34,089 nt of DNA from Zhongshania aquatica (GTDB lineage Bacteria > Pseudomonadota > Gammaproteobacteria > Pseudomonadales > Spongiibacteraceae). The notes under the pieces were generated by a model. That model worked only from the letters and a program-made list of their open reading frames with translations. It did no database searches and was not told the origin of the DNA. The stretch spans positions 1-34,089 of the forward strand of contig NZ_JANZNQ010000028.1 in assembly GCF_027257955.1 (NCBI RefSeq). The letters are read 5' to 3'. A program made the translations under genes and the position numbers. Positions 10,836 through 21,547 of the stretch are shown here, one piece after another; within the stretch, counting starts at the first letter, position 1; every line of letters starts with the position of its first letter.

Positions 10836-10861
10836 AAGCTGCGCACTACTGCGCAGCTTTT
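10836..10861 (+). other. Intercistronic hairpin between atpA and atpG
   Basis: A perfect 10-bp stem AAGCTGCGCA / TGCGCAGCTT with a CTAC loop starts 7 bases after the atpA stop and is followed by only TTTTC. It resembles a rho-independent terminator but with a very short U tract. It would therefore act as a partial terminator (attenuating atpG-atpC) or as an mRNA-processing or stability element that helps set F1 subunit ratios. The hairpin is seen; the function is inferred. Confidence 0.7.
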
Positions 10862-10882
10862 CTGCTTGAGGATTGTTGAATC

Positions 10883-11749
10883 ATGGCAGGTGCAAAAGAA
10901 ATACGCACCCAGATCTCCAGCATCAAGAGCACGCAAAAAATCACTAGCGCCATGGAAATGGTTGCGGCGAGTAAAATGCGTAGAGCTCAAGATCGCATGG
11001 AAGTGGGTAAACCCTATGCACAGCGTATGCGCGCTGTGGTGGGTCATATCGCCAATGCAAATCCAGAGTACCGTCATCAGTACATGACTGAGCGGGAAGT
11101 TAAACGCGTCGGTTTCGTGATTGTGTCTACTGACCGTGGTCTTTGTGGTGGTTTAAACACCAATGTGTTTAAAGCAGCTATTAAAAGCATGAAGGGCTGG
11201 TCTGAAAAAAATGTAGCAATTGATCTGTGTTTGATCGGCAGCAAGGCCGGCGCATTTTTCAAAAGCCACGGCGGTAACGTGGTAGCTGCTGCAAAGGACA
11301 TGGGCGAATCACCTAGCGTTGCAGATTTGATTGGCAGTGTGAAAGTTATGTTAGACGCGTATGCAGACGGCAACATCGATCGTTTGTATTTGGTTGGTAA
11401 TGAGTTTGTGAACACCATGACTCAAAGCCCCTTCGTCAGCCAGTTACTGCCCTTGGAAGCCGAGCAAGACGACAGCTTGAAACATCACTGGGATTATATT
11501 TATGAACCCGGTCCAGAAGAGTTGTTAGAAGGCTTGCTGACCCGCTACGTAGAGTCACAGGTATATCAGACAGTTGTTGAGAACGGCGCATGTGAACAAG
11601 CCGCTCGAATGATCGCAATGAAGAATGCGACCGACAACGCTGGCGATATTATTGATGGTCTGCAGTTGGTATATAACAAAGCGCGTCAGGCAGCGATTAC
11701 CCAAGAACTGTCGGAAATTGTAAGTGGTGCTGCGGCGGTATCGTCGTAA
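10883..11749 (+). CDS. atpG: F1Fo ATP synthase subunit gamma
   Basis: Central rotor shaft inside the alpha3beta3 hexamer. 288 residues (E. coli 287). The N-terminal coiled-coil helix [19 protein letters not shown] and the [13 protein letters not shown] block, and the C-terminal helix with [15 protein letters not shown] (about 242-256) plus [13 protein letters not shown], are all present. The middle [11 protein letters not shown] is the conserved Rossmann-like segment. It is read from the ATG at 10883, after TTGAGGATTG. Confidence 0.97.
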   Translation: MAGAKEIRTQISSIKSTQKITSAMEMVAASKMRRAQDRMEVGKPYAQRMRAVVGHIANANPEYRHQYMTEREVKRVGFVIVSTDRGLCGGLNTNVFKAAIKSMKGWSEKNVAIDLCLIGSKAGAFFKSHGGNVVAAAKDMGESPSVADLIGSVKVMLDAYADGNIDRLYLVGNEFVNTMTQSPFVSQLLPLEAEQDDSLKHHWDYIYEPGPEELLEGLLTRYVESQVYQTVVENGACEQAARMIAMKNATDNAGDIIDGLQLVYNKARQAAITQELSEIVSGAAAVSS

Positions 11750-11794
11750 GCGTTTTGCACTGCTTAAACAGAATTTGATTATTTAGGTTTTTAA

Positions 11795-13202
<1,408 letters not shown>

Positions 13203-13204
<2 letters not shown>

Positions 13205-13222
13205 GCTCGCGCAAGCGAGCTT
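13203..13222 (+). other. Intercistronic GNRA hairpin between atpD and atpC
   Basis: An 8-bp stem AAGCTCGC / GCGAGCTT is closed by a GCAA tetraloop, a stable GNRA fold. It begins inside the TAA stop of atpD and ends 20 bases before atpC. There is no U tract, so it is unlikely to terminate transcription. A role in mRNA stability or in lowering atpC translation is the likely use (inference). Confidence 0.65.
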
Positions 13223-13242
13223 TACGCCTGAGAGGCTAAAAT

Positions 13243-13668
13243 ATGGCTATGACTATCCATTGTGACATCGTTAGTGCTGAAGCAGAGTTGTTTTCTGGTC
13301 GTGCTAAGTTGCTTGTTGCAAACGGTACTCAGGGTGACCTGGGTGTGACTTATGGTCACGCACCGTTGCTGACATCGCTAGAGCCAGGTCCAGTACGTCT
13401 TGTGCTAGATGATGGCGAAGAGCTGATTTTTTACGTATCTGGTGGTTTTCTGGAAGTACAACCCAATGTGGTCAGTATTCTTGCAGACACTGCTATTCGT
13501 GCTGGCGATCTCGACGAGGCCGCTGCGCTAGAAGCGCAAAAACATGCTCAGCAAACTATGCTAAATCAGAGTGGCGATATCGACTACTCCAGAGCAGCGG
13601 CACAGTTAGCAGCAGCAACAGCTCAACTTCGGACCTTGCAGCAAATCCGTAAGTCACTGAGTAAATAA
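13243..13668 (+). CDS. atpC: F1Fo ATP synthase subunit epsilon
   Basis: Rotor subunit and intrinsic inhibitor of ATP hydrolysis. 141 residues. The N-terminal beta-sandwich has the family phrases [22 protein letters not shown] and [22 protein letters not shown]. The C-terminal two-helix inhibitory arm (about 88-139) is Ala/Gln-rich. It is the last gene of the operon; a strong terminator follows 24 bases later. Confidence 0.97.
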   Translation: MAMTIHCDIVSAEAELFSGRAKLLVANGTQGDLGVTYGHAPLLTSLEPGPVRLVLDDGEELIFYVSGGFLEVQPNVVSILADTAIRAGDLDEAAALEAQKHAQQTMLNQSGDIDYSRAAAQLAAATAQLRTLQQIRKSLSK

Positions 13669-13692
13669 TACGGCTTTAGCGTATTAAGAAAA

Positions 13693-13716
13693 GGGCGGCT
13701 CTGGCCGCCCTTTTTT
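13693..13716 (+). terminator. Rho-independent terminator of the atp operon
   Basis: A 7-bp G+C stem GGGCGGC / GCCGCCC with a TCTG loop, extended by an AA/TT pair, is followed by six T residues. It has the classic shape and lies just after atpC, closing the operon. Confidence 0.92.
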
Positions 13717-13743
13717 GTTTCCGTTACTATTTCGCGCTACATT
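13715..13743 (+). promoter_or_regulatory. Possible sigma-70 promoter for glmU
   Basis: TTGTTT (13715-13720) and TACATT (13738-13743) are spaced by 17 bases. They overlap the end of the atp terminator T run and lie 40 bases before the glmU start. Each box matches the consensus only partly, so this is a moderate call. Confidence 0.4.
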
Positions 13744-13782
13744 CCCTTCTTCAACATATACGTAAGAGCCAAAGGTTACATA

Positions 13783-15153
13783 ATGACACTAGAAGTAGTG
13801 ATTCTCGCCGCAGGTCAGGGAAGCCGGATGCGTTCCAAACGACCTAAAGTACTTCACGAAGTTGCGGGCAAAAGTATGCTCCGTCATGTCATTGATGTTG
13901 CAGAAAAAATGGGTGCAGATAAGACACATATTGTTATTGGTCATGGCGCTTCAGTCGTAAAAGACAGCGTAAAACAAATAGATGTTCTTTGGGCGCTACA
14001 GGCTGAGCAAAAAGGCACAGGTCACGCTGTTGCTCAGGCACTTCCCGCAATTTCAGATAAAGCTCAAGTGCTCATACTATATGGAGATGTGCCCTTAATT
14101 TCACCTGAAACAATTCGCAAACTCCACTCAGATAAAGCGGACGATGCGTTGACCTTGCTTACGGTTAACCTAGATGACCCCACTGGCTATGGTCGCATTA
14201 TCCGTGATGACGGAAAGAAGGTTGTCGCTATTGTTGAACAAAAAGACGCGACACCAGAGCAACTAATTGTTAAGGAAGTTAACACCGGCATTATGTCTGC
14301 TTCGGCAAAGAATCTAAAACGCTGGTTACCGCAGCTTCAAGCGAATAACGCGCAGGGCGAATACTATCTAACGGATATCGTCGCGATGGCAGTCGCAGAA
14401 AATATGAACATTAATGTCTGTCATGCCAGTCACCCAATGGAAGTGCAGGGCGCGAATACCCGTCAACAATTACAGCTACTAGAACGCTACTACCAACAGC
14501 AAGCCGCAGATATGCTAATGACAAACGGCGCAACGTTAGCTGATGCCGGAAGAATCGATATTCGAGGCACTTTGCAGACCGGTGAAGACGTTTTTATTGA
14601 TATAAACTGTGTCTTTGAAGGTGATGTTGTCTTGGGTGACGGCGTTTCTATTGGCCCTAACTGTCACATAATAAACGCCACAATCGCCGCAAACTGCGAG
14701 GTAAAATCCAATTCCGTTATTGAAGGCACTGTTGTAGCTGAGGGTTGTTCAATCGGGCCCTTTGCACGCCTTAGACCCGGAACGGTGCTAGCAAACGGAG
14801 TGAAAATTGGAAATTTTGTTGAGACCAAGAAGGCGAATATTGGCGAAGATAGTAAAGTTAGCCATCTCAGCTATATCGGCGATGCCGAAATCGGACGTGA
14901 TGTGAACGTGGGTGCCGGTACTATCACCTGTAACTACGATGGTGTGAACAAATTTAAAACAGAAATAGCAGACAACGCCTTTGTGGGTTCCAATACTGCG
15001 CTTGTTGCTCCAGTCTCAGTGGGTAAGAACGCAACGATCGGGGCAGGCTCCACAATTACTGGCAATATTGCCGAGGGCGAATTAGCCATAGCTCGCGCAA
15101 AGCAGCGTAATATCAGTACGTGGAAACGGCCGGTAAAAATACCTCGCGACTGA
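13783..15153 (+). CDS. glmU: Bifunctional GlcN-1-P acetyltransferase / GlcNAc-1-P uridyltransferase
   Basis: Makes UDP-GlcNAc for peptidoglycan and LPS: it acetylates glucosamine-1-phosphate with acetyl-CoA, then couples the product to UTP. 456 residues, the E. coli length. The N-terminal pyrophosphorylase domain carries LAAGQGSRMRSKRPKVLH (8-25), LYGDVPLI and the EVNTGIM block. The C-terminal left-handed beta-helix (from about 250) has hexapeptide repeats, the conserved RLRPGT and HLSYIGDAEIG, and ends with the KQRNI segment. The next gene, glmS, supplies the precursor and lies 48 bases downstream. Confidence 0.98.
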   Translation: MTLEVVILAAGQGSRMRSKRPKVLHEVAGKSMLRHVIDVAEKMGADKTHIVIGHGASVVKDSVKQIDVLWALQAEQKGTGHAVAQALPAISDKAQVLILYGDVPLISPETIRKLHSDKADDALTLLTVNLDDPTGYGRIIRDDGKKVVAIVEQKDATPEQLIVKEVNTGIMSASAKNLKRWLPQLQANNAQGEYYLTDIVAMAVAENMNINVCHASHPMEVQGANTRQQLQLLERYYQQQAADMLMTNGATLADAGRIDIRGTLQTGEDVFIDINCVFEGDVVLGDGVSIGPNCHIINATIAANCEVKSNSVIEGTVVAEGCSIGPFARLRPGTVLANGVKIGNFVETKKANIGEDSKVSHLSYIGDAEIGRDVNVGAGTITCNYDGVNKFKTEIADNAFVGSNTALVAPVSVGKNATIGAGSTITGNIAEGELAIARAKQRNISTWKRPVKIPRD

Positions 15154-15201
15154 TTTCTGCTATTTGCGTTAGAAAAGAAAGAATCAAAAAGGATAGTCCT
15201 T

Positions 15202-17031
15202 ATGTGTGGCATTGTAGGTGCGGTAGCACAACGTGAAGTTTCCGGTATTTTATTGGAAGGTTTGCGTCGACTTGAATATCGTGGCTACGACTCTGCTGGC
15301 ATGGCGATTATCGATCCAAATGGCCAGATACAAAATCGCAAACGAGTGGGCAAGGTAGAGATACTGTCCGAAGAGCTCACTGAGAGCCCCTTGCTTGGCC
15401 GTGTCGGTATTGCGCATACGCGATGGGCTACTCATGGTCAGCCGTCCGAAGAAAATGCACACCCCCATATCTCTGGCAACATTGCCCTTGTTCACAACGG
15501 TATTATAGAAAATCACGCGGAGCTAAGAACGCGGCTGAAAAAGTTAGATTATGTTTTTCTATCACAAACTGACACCGAAACCATTGTTCACTTAATACAT
15601 CACTACTATCAAACCACTCAGAACTTGATGGCCGCACTTAAATTAGCGATTGCGGATTTACACGGCGCGTATGGTCTCGCGGTTATCCATTCAGGCGAAC
15701 CGGAAAAAATTATCTGCGCCAGAAAAGGAAGTCCTTTAGTTATCGGTATCGGCATTGGTGAGAATTTTATAGCCTCTGATCAATTGGCGTTACGTCAGGT
15801 AACGGATCGCTTTGTGTATTTGGAAGAGGGTGATATTGCTGAAATAACGCCTGATCAATACACCATATTCGATGCTGAATTTACTCCAGTATCTCGCGAT
15901 ATAACCCAAATAGATGCCGCCACCGAGTCAGTGGATAAAGGCCATTACCGACACTTTATGCTCAAAGAAATTTACGAGCAGCCATCAGTTATTCGACGTT
16001 CTTTAGCGGGTCGATTGGGCAGTAAAAAAATTCTTGTAGAAGCGATGGGCTCGCATGCGGGTGAGATATTAAAAAACATTTCCTCGGTACAGATAGTTGC
16101 CTGTGGTACAAGCTATCACGCCGGTATGGTTGCTAAGTATTGGATAGAAGGTTTGGCTGGCGTGCCATGTCGCGTTGAAGTCGCTAGCGAATTTCGCTAT
16201 CGGAAGTTTAAAGTTCAAGAAAATACGCTATTCATTACGATCTCTCAATCGGGTGAAACAGCGGATACGCTAGCTGCGTTAAGACTGGCTAAAACCCTAG
16301 GCTATTCCGCGTCGCTTACCGTCTGTAATGTTGCTCAAAGTTCATTGGTTCGCGAATCTGATCTGTATCTAATGACGGAGGCCGGGCCAGAAATTGGCGT
16401 TGCCTCAACAAAGGCATTTACCACGCAACTAGTCGCACTCTTATTTTTGACAGTTGCTCTTGGTCGCCATCATGATATGAGCAGTGAGCAAGAAGAAGAC
16501 ATCGTTGCTGCACTACATGCGCTGCCTGATTTGCTGGCAGAAACCTTAGAATTAAATTTAGATATTAAAAAAATGTCTAATGCCTTTGCAGAAAAACATC
16601 ATGCACTATTCCTGGGGCGCGGAGCGCAATGGCCTGTCGCGATGGAGGGCGCATTAAAGCTAAAAGAAATATCGTATATCCATGCAGAGAGCTATCCGGC
16701 TGGTGAACTGAAACACGGGCCGCTGGCGTTGGTTGATGCAGATATGCCTGTTATTGCTGTGGCGCCGAATGATGAATTATTAGAGAAATTAAAATCAAAT
16801 ATCGAAGAAGTTCAAGCGCGTGGCGGCCAGTTATTCGTTTTTAGTGATAAAGCTGCGGGATTCAAAATTGCTAAGGGCATGAATATTATCGAGCTTCCCC
16901 ACGTTAACGATGTTATCGCTCCGATAATTTATACTATTCCCTTACAATTACTTTCTTACCACGTTGCTATATTGAAAGGAACGGATGTAGATCAACCGCG
17001 TAATCTAGCGAAATCAGTTACGGTCGAGTAA
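15202..17031 (+). CDS. glmS: Glutamine-fructose-6-phosphate aminotransferase (isomerising)
   Basis: First enzyme of hexosamine synthesis: fructose-6-phosphate plus glutamine gives glucosamine-6-phosphate and glutamate. 609 residues, the E. coli length. Cys2 of MCGIVGAV is the glutaminase nucleophile. RWATHGQP and the HNGII block complete the N-terminal domain. Two SIS domains follow, with [14 protein letters not shown] and [10 protein letters not shown]. The C-terminal KSVTVE is the usual end. AAAGGATAG precedes the ATG. It is probably co-transcribed with glmU; in enterics this junction is an RNA-processing site controlled by GlmZ, but nothing in these 48 bases proves the same here. Confidence 0.98.
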   Translation: MCGIVGAVAQREVSGILLEGLRRLEYRGYDSAGMAIIDPNGQIQNRKRVGKVEILSEELTESPLLGRVGIAHTRWATHGQPSEENAHPHISGNIALVHNGIIENHAELRTRLKKLDYVFLSQTDTETIVHLIHHYYQTTQNLMAALKLAIADLHGAYGLAVIHSGEPEKIICARKGSPLVIGIGIGENFIASDQLALRQVTDRFVYLEEGDIAEITPDQYTIFDAEFTPVSRDITQIDAATESVDKGHYRHFMLKEIYEQPSVIRRSLAGRLGSKKILVEAMGSHAGEILKNISSVQIVACGTSYHAGMVAKYWIEGLAGVPCRVEVASEFRYRKFKVQENTLFITISQSGETADTLAALRLAKTLGYSASLTVCNVAQSSLVRESDLYLMTEAGPEIGVASTKAFTTQLVALLFLTVALGRHHDMSSEQEEDIVAALHALPDLLAETLELNLDIKKMSNAFAEKHHALFLGRGAQWPVAMEGALKLKEISYIHAESYPAGELKHGPLALVDADMPVIAVAPNDELLEKLKSNIEEVQARGGQLFVFSDKAAGFKIAKGMNIIELPHVNDVIAPIIYTIPLQLLSYHVAILKGTDVDQPRNLAKSVTVE

Positions 17032-17073
17032 ATTTCGGACGCCATTTATTTCTACTTTCCCATTCATATCTCT

Positions 17074-17096
17074 TTGCGCGTCTACTAGACGCACAA
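17074..17096. terminator. Hairpin between convergent glmS and pilU
   Basis: A 10-bp stem TTGCGCGTCT / AGACGCACAA with a single mismatch and an ACT loop lies in the 95-base gap where the two genes meet tail to tail. No T run follows on either strand, so terminator function is only likely from position. Confidence 0.4.
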
Positions 17097-17126
17097 TAAT
17101 ACTAAGCTATCTGATTTTTTAATTAG

Positions 17127-18254
17127 TTATTGCTTGAAGGAGTTTTGATTATCGGAATCAATCTGCAAAGAAGGCGAATCATTCATCGAATGTTTTTCTG
17201 ATAGGCGGATTCGTAAGGCGAGATTACTATGTGAGTCTGCATTGTGAAGTGCAGTTTCCAAATCTATTTTTTCGTTTTGATATAACTCAAACAACATTTG
17301 GTCGAAGGTATGCATCCCTACCTCACTACCTTTGCCCATTACTTCTCTAATTTCGTCTATACGTCCCTGTTGAATTAAATCTGATATATATGGCGTAAGC
17401 AACAATAGCTCGGTGCACAACGCCCGCTTGCCTACTAGCGACGGAATTAACCGCTGCGAAATAACACCTTTGAGATTTAGCGACAGATCTAAAAGCAGTT
17501 GTTTTTGGGCTTGTTCCGGGAAAAAATTGAGTATGCGCTCGATGGCCTGATTTGCGTTGTTTGCATGCATGGTTGCTAGGCATAAATGACCAGTCTCCGC
17601 ATATGAGATCGCATGCTTTGCGGTTTCAACATCGCGGATTTCGCCTATCATAATCACATCGGGTGCTTCACGCATGGCATTTACTAGTGCGTCGTTAAAC
17701 GAGCGCGTATCAATGCCCACTTCCCGTTGATCGACCAAGGATCGCTTATGCGGGAAAAGAAATTCGATGGGATCTTCAATAGTAAGGATGTGGCCGTCGA
17801 CATGCTCTGACCTATACCCAATCATCGCTGCGAGCGACGTGCTCTTTCCAGAACCTGCGGCCCCAACCACCAATACTAAGCCGCGTTTAAGCATGACAAG
17901 ATCTGTGCATGGCTTAGGCAGACCGAGTTCGTCAAAGGAGGGAATAACAGCTTTGATAAGGCGAGCAACAACAGCTACTTCGCCGCGTTGATAGTAGACG
18001 TTGATTCTAAAGCGGCCTAGCCCTGTTGCCGATACAGATAAGTTTGCTTCTAAGGTATCTTCAAAGGCAGAAAATTGCTGGTCGGTCATCACCGAGCAGG
18101 CCATTTGTTTGACCTCGGCGGGTTCTAGCGCTGGTGCCTTAACCGGATGGGTTACGCCGTCGATCTTTATATGTGGTGGCGCGCCGCATGTTAGAAATAA
18201 ATCAGAAGCGCCCTTGTCGACCATCAATTTCATAAGCGCATGAATATCCTGCAT
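17127..18254 (-). CDS. pilU: PilT/PilU-family type IV pilus retraction ATPase, PilU-like
   Basis: Hexameric cytoplasmic motor that assists pilus retraction. 375 residues. The N-terminal PAS-like domain has the phrase KGASDLFLTCGAPPHIKIDG. Walker A GAAGSGKST is at 131-139, the Asp-box TIEDPIEF at 158-165, the Walker B APDVIMIGEIRD at 197-208 and the His box ending in ATMHANNANQ about 227-236. The GAAGSGKSTSLAAMIG form and the end EVGMHTFDQMLFELYQ resemble PilU rather than PilT. The last about 20 residues are a polar tail. Good AGAGGTGG ribosome-binding site. It stands alone: pilT, usually its neighbour, is not in the window. Confidence 0.88.
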   Translation of the reverse strand: MQDIHALMKLMVDKGASDLFLTCGAPPHIKIDGVTHPVKAPALEPAEVKQMACSVMTDQQFSAFEDTLEANLSVSATGLGRFRINVYYQRGEVAVVARLIKAVIPSFDELGLPKPCTDLVMLKRGLVLVVGAAGSGKSTSLAAMIGYRSEHVDGHILTIEDPIEFLFPHKRSLVDQREVGIDTRSFNDALVNAMREAPDVIMIGEIRDVETAKHAISYAETGHLCLATMHANNANQAIERILNFFPEQAQKQLLLDLSLNLKGVISQRLIPSLVGKRALCTELLLLTPYISDLIQQGRIDEIREVMGKGSEVGMHTFDQMLFELYQNEKIDLETALHNADSHSNLALRIRLSEKHSMNDSPSLQIDSDNQNSFKQ

Positions 18255-18412
18255 AAACCACCTCTTTGAAATTGATAATCAAGAAAAATCCATGTGTTAG
18301 ATCGTACATAGATGTTGTATATAAAGAAAGGTAAGAAAAAATTCAGACATCGGTTCTCATAAATTCAATTGTATATTTCAAAACTACATATCACTGCTTA
18401 AATAATGAGAAT

Positions 18413-18430
18413 TACGATATATCTATCGTA
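18413..18430. promoter_or_regulatory. Inverted repeat in the divergent pilU / HD-GYP promoter region
   Basis: A perfect 7-bp dyad TACGATA / TATCGTA with a 4-base spacer lies in the middle of the 275-base divergent gap. It is symmetric, AT-rich and placed where an operator would control both genes. No regulator is known for it; the rest of the gap (18255-18529) is AT-rich with no other clear signal. Confidence 0.4.
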
Positions 18431-18529
18431 GATATTAGTTATAGTTTGATCTGAGCAGCTCTGGCGGATATGTGAAAGTAGTACTAAGCTTTAAATAAAC
18501 TAAATAGTTCAATTAGTGAAGATACAAGC

Positions 18530-20263
18530 ATGCTACGCAATTCAGCGACCCCGGAATCAGTTTCCCCAGAAACTGCCGTTTTAACCTCAGAGTTCTATCG
18601 CAATTTGATAAATCACTCGCCGGATCTTACATGTATTGTAGATTCGCAGGGTGTTGTGCAGTTTGTTAATTTAGAGGTAAAAACATTTGGGTATGAGCCC
18701 AGTGATGTTGTAGGAAAATCTATCAGCTACTTTCTTCACCCGGCAGACTTACCCTTGGTGGATGAGGCAATACAGCAAATGTTGGCGCGTCCCGAGGTGA
18801 CTACTCGAGCTGAGCGTCGACTGAGAAAAGCCGATGGCAATTGGTGTGTTATGGAAACGGCAGCCACTCGCATGATGTTGTCGGATAGCTTCGTTATTGT
18901 GATTCATATGCGGGATATAACCTCCCGTTTAGCGACAGAGTTTCAACTTGCTGAAAGCCAGCGAAACTTAAGTCACTTGGTCAATGTAATTCCCGAAGTA
19001 TTTTGGATATCAGACGCAGAAATTAAGGTAATGAGTTATGTGAGCCCGGGGTATGAGAGGGTATGGGGGCGATCCTGCGAAAGTCTATATAAAAGTCCCG
19101 CTTCCTTTTGGAACGCGGTGTTTCCAGATGATGTAGCACAATTTGGCGTGCGTCTTGACGAGCAAAAATCTGGTAAGCCCTATGAGGCAGAGTACCGTAT
19201 TGTCAGGCCAGACGGTGAAATTAGGGACATTTGGGATCAAGCTTACCCCGTAGTAGACCCTGATTCAGGCAATGTTACAGAGTATCTTGGTATTGCGCAG
19301 GATGTTACCGAAAGAAAGCGTAATGAGCGTAATTTACGGATCTTTCGAAAGCTTATAGATGGCGCCAGCGACATCATGGCGATAATCGATTCAGCAACAT
19401 TAACGATATTGGACATGAACGAGCACGGCATAGGAAAGCTCGGCTACACGCGGGAGGAGTTAACGCACCTGCAGTTGCAAGATATAGATAATTCCGATGA
19501 GGCGGCAATCTTGTGGAAATTGAGTAAGCAGCCTTTGGTGGCATCGACGATTCAGTATGAGAGTAGCTTTTGTCGACGTGATGGTTCTACCTACCCAGTC
19601 GATATTATTATTGAGCGGGTAGAAACAGATATCCAATACTTGTTTTTGTCTGCCAGAGATATTACCGAAAAGCGGCGTCTAGAGCGCGGTATGCGCGACA
19701 CCATTGAAGCGCTGGCAAGCACAATGGAAAAGCGCGATCCCTACACGGCAGGGCATCAAGTTAGGGTTGCAAAAATAGCCGCTGCTATAGGTGCTAATAT
19801 GGGCTTGTCTGCAAATACAATTCGCGGCTTGGAGTTGGCAGGAATTGTCCATGATATTGGTAAGATAACGGTTCCAGCAGAAATCCTATCAAAGCCGGGG
19901 CGATTATCAGTACCTGAATTCGACCTTATTAAGCAGCATCCACAGACAGGATATGAGATTCTCAATAACGTTGATTTTCCTTGGCCGATCGCTGAAATAG
20001 TACAGCAACATCACGAGCGTTGTGATGGAAGTGGTTATCCGCTGGGTTTGTGTCGAGACAAGATTTTGATAGAAGCGCGCATACTGGCGGTGGCGGATGT
20101 TATCGAATCGATCAGTGCACATCGACCTTATCGACCAGCCCTAGGTATTGACGTCGCAATTAAGGAAATTCAAGAAGGCAGAGAAATACATTACGATGCA
20201 GATGCGGTAGACGCTGCACTGGCATTGTATAGCAAGGGTGTACTAGCCCAAATGATATCCTGA
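18530..20263 (+). CDS. PAS-PAS-PAS-HD-GYP protein, probable cyclic-di-GMP phosphodiesterase
   Basis: Cytoplasmic signalling enzyme expected to hydrolyse c-di-GMP, thereby favouring motility over biofilm. 577 residues. Three PAS domains lie at about 22-135, 150-262 and 268-385; the second ends with YLGIAQDVTERKR and looks like a PAS_3 fold with PAC. The HD-GYP domain (about 395-560) keeps the metal ligands: H441-D442 of HDIGK, HHE at 494-496 and DGSGYP at 499-504. There are no membrane helices, so the PAS domains must sense an intracellular signal or cofactor. Start ATG at 18530 has only a weak GAAG site. It is transcribed divergently from pilU, which would suit control of pilus activity (inference). 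Confidence 0.93.
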   Translation: MLRNSATPESVSPETAVLTSEFYRNLINHSPDLTCIVDSQGVVQFVNLEVKTFGYEPSDVVGKSISYFLHPADLPLVDEAIQQMLARPEVTTRAERRLRKADGNWCVMETAATRMMLSDSFVIVIHMRDITSRLATEFQLAESQRNLSHLVNVIPEVFWISDAEIKVMSYVSPGYERVWGRSCESLYKSPASFWNAVFPDDVAQFGVRLDEQKSGKPYEAEYRIVRPDGEIRDIWDQAYPVVDPDSGNVTEYLGIAQDVTERKRNERNLRIFRKLIDGASDIMAIIDSATLTILDMNEHGIGKLGYTREELTHLQLQDIDNSDEAAILWKLSKQPLVASTIQYESSFCRRDGSTYPVDIIIERVETDIQYLFLSARDITEKRRLERGMRDTIEALASTMEKRDPYTAGHQVRVAKIAAAIGANMGLSANTIRGLELAGIVHDIGKITVPAEILSKPGRLSVPEFDLIKQHPQTGYEILNNVDFPWPIAEIVQQHHERCDGSGYPLGLCRDKILIEARILAVADVIESISAHRPYRPALGIDVAIKEIQEGREIHYDADAVDAALALYSKGVLAQMIS

Positions 20264-20566
20264 TCCTCGCTTCCGCTGTAACGTTAAAGCTAGAGATTTT
20301 TTAAGCTGGCCCCACGCTATTGCAATGTTTCGTATACGCTAAGTCTGTTTTATCTTTACAATATTCTGTGATGTTGGCGCGAGTTATTCCTTATATAGAT
20401 GACTCAAGCGATTAGTTTGCGTGGTAAGGTAGGTAATAGAGCTGCGGGAAAGATATTGCTGAGATCATTAGCAATTTTTCTACTAGAAATGGTATTAGGC
20501 AGCAGAGTGTTTTGAGAGGAAGGTTTAAGGTTTGTCTAAAATATACTGCAGCTTTACTATCCTATA
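20264..20566. other. Intergenic region between HD-GYP gene and EamA gene
   Basis: 303 bases with no credible gene on either strand. It holds the terminator-like hairpin at 20455-20479 and, at its end, a TATAAT (20563-20568) that overlaps the annotated ATG of the next gene. No -35 at normal spacing was seen for that TATAAT. Confidence 0.6.
20455..20479 (+). terminator. Terminator-like hairpin downstream of the HD-GYP gene
   Basis: The stem ATTGCTGA / TTAGCAAT (8 bp with one G-T pair), 5-base loop, is followed by a run of T residues (20475-20479). It lies 190 bases after the HD-GYP stop, so it would leave a long 3' UTR. The stem is AT-rich and only moderately stable. Confidence 0.45.
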
Positions 20567-21463
20567 ATGCGCGTTCTTTTTCGTAACCCTTTTTTTATAC
20601 TCACCCTCGTTGCCTTGCTCTGGGGCGGTAATGCTGTTGCAGGAAAAATAGCAGCTGGCCATGTATCCCCCATGTTGTTAACGTCGTTGCGCTGGTTTTT
20701 TGCCTGTATATTTATTGCACCTTTTGCCTGGCAAGATGTGCGACGCGAGTGGACAATGATTTGCCAACATTGGGTTACTTTATTCTTATTTGCCGCTTTA
20801 GGTTTTACCGCGTTTAACGCGCTTTTTTATTGGGCATTAAATTATACCAGCGCGATAAATGTCACTATTGAGCAGTCTGGTATGCCATTAGTGGTTTTTC
20901 TTGGTAATTTTTTGTTATTTGGCTTACGTCCAGTAAAGCTGCAATTACTTGGTTTTAGCCTGACGCTATTGGGCGTAATTATTACAGTAGCGCATGGTGA
21001 TATATCGAGTTTGATGAGCTTAGATTTAAACCGCGGTGATGCGCTTATGTTATTGGCGACGCTACTATATGGCGGTTATACCGTTGCGCTACGATTTCGC
21101 CCACCATTACATTGGCGTAGCATGATATTAATATTAGCGATGTTCGCACTGCTGTCATCATTACCACTGTCAATGTATGAATACTATGCTGGACACACAA
21201 TATTGCCAGACGCAAAGAGTTTGGTCGTTGTGTTGTATATTGCAATTTTTCCGTCGCTTATTGCGCAGTCTTTGTATATGCGCGGTGTCGACTTGATTGG
21301 TGGGAATCGGGCTAATCTGTTTATTAATTTGGTCCCAGTTTTTGGTTCGGCTTTGGCGGTGGTAATTTTGGCTGAAGATTTTCAGACCTATCATTTTATA
21401 GCGCTGATATTAGTCGTCGGTGGGATTATGCTTGCGGAGCAGGGCGTTAAAAAATTAACATGA
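20567..21463 (+). CDS. EamA-family (DMT superfamily) transporter
   Basis: Inner-membrane permease of the drug/metabolite transporter superfamily; substrate unknown. 298 residues with ten predicted membrane helices arranged as two EamA repeats (about 10-140 and 155-292). The first helix has the usual LLWGGNAVAGKIA, and SLRWFFACIFIAP follows. The second half has VVLYIAIFPSLIAQSLYMRGVDLIGGNRANLFINLVPVFGSALAVVIL, typical of the family. No clear ribosome-binding sequence precedes the ATG at 20567, and that codon overlaps a TATAAT. The start may therefore be leaderless or further in. Confidence 0.9.
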   Translation: MRVLFRNPFFILTLVALLWGGNAVAGKIAAGHVSPMLLTSLRWFFACIFIAPFAWQDVRREWTMICQHWVTLFLFAALGFTAFNALFYWALNYTSAINVTIEQSGMPLVVFLGNFLLFGLRPVKLQLLGFSLTLLGVIITVAHGDISSLMSLDLNRGDALMLLATLLYGGYTVALRFRPPLHWRSMILILAMFALLSSLPLSMYEYYAGHTILPDAKSLVVVLYIAIFPSLIAQSLYMRGVDLIGGNRANLFINLVPVFGSALAVVILAEDFQTYHFIALILVVGGIMLAEQGVKKLT

Positions 21464-21547
21464 CTTATTCAATAAATTTATAGAGGGCATCAAATCAAAG
21501 CAGCAATAGCCCCACTTATCGCAAAAGATAGCGGCGTAGATCCCGCT

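Noticed and set aside
15154-15201. glmS ribozyme or riboswitch upstream of glmS
   Set aside because: The gap is 48 bases, too short for the glmS ribozyme, which is in any case a Gram-positive feature.
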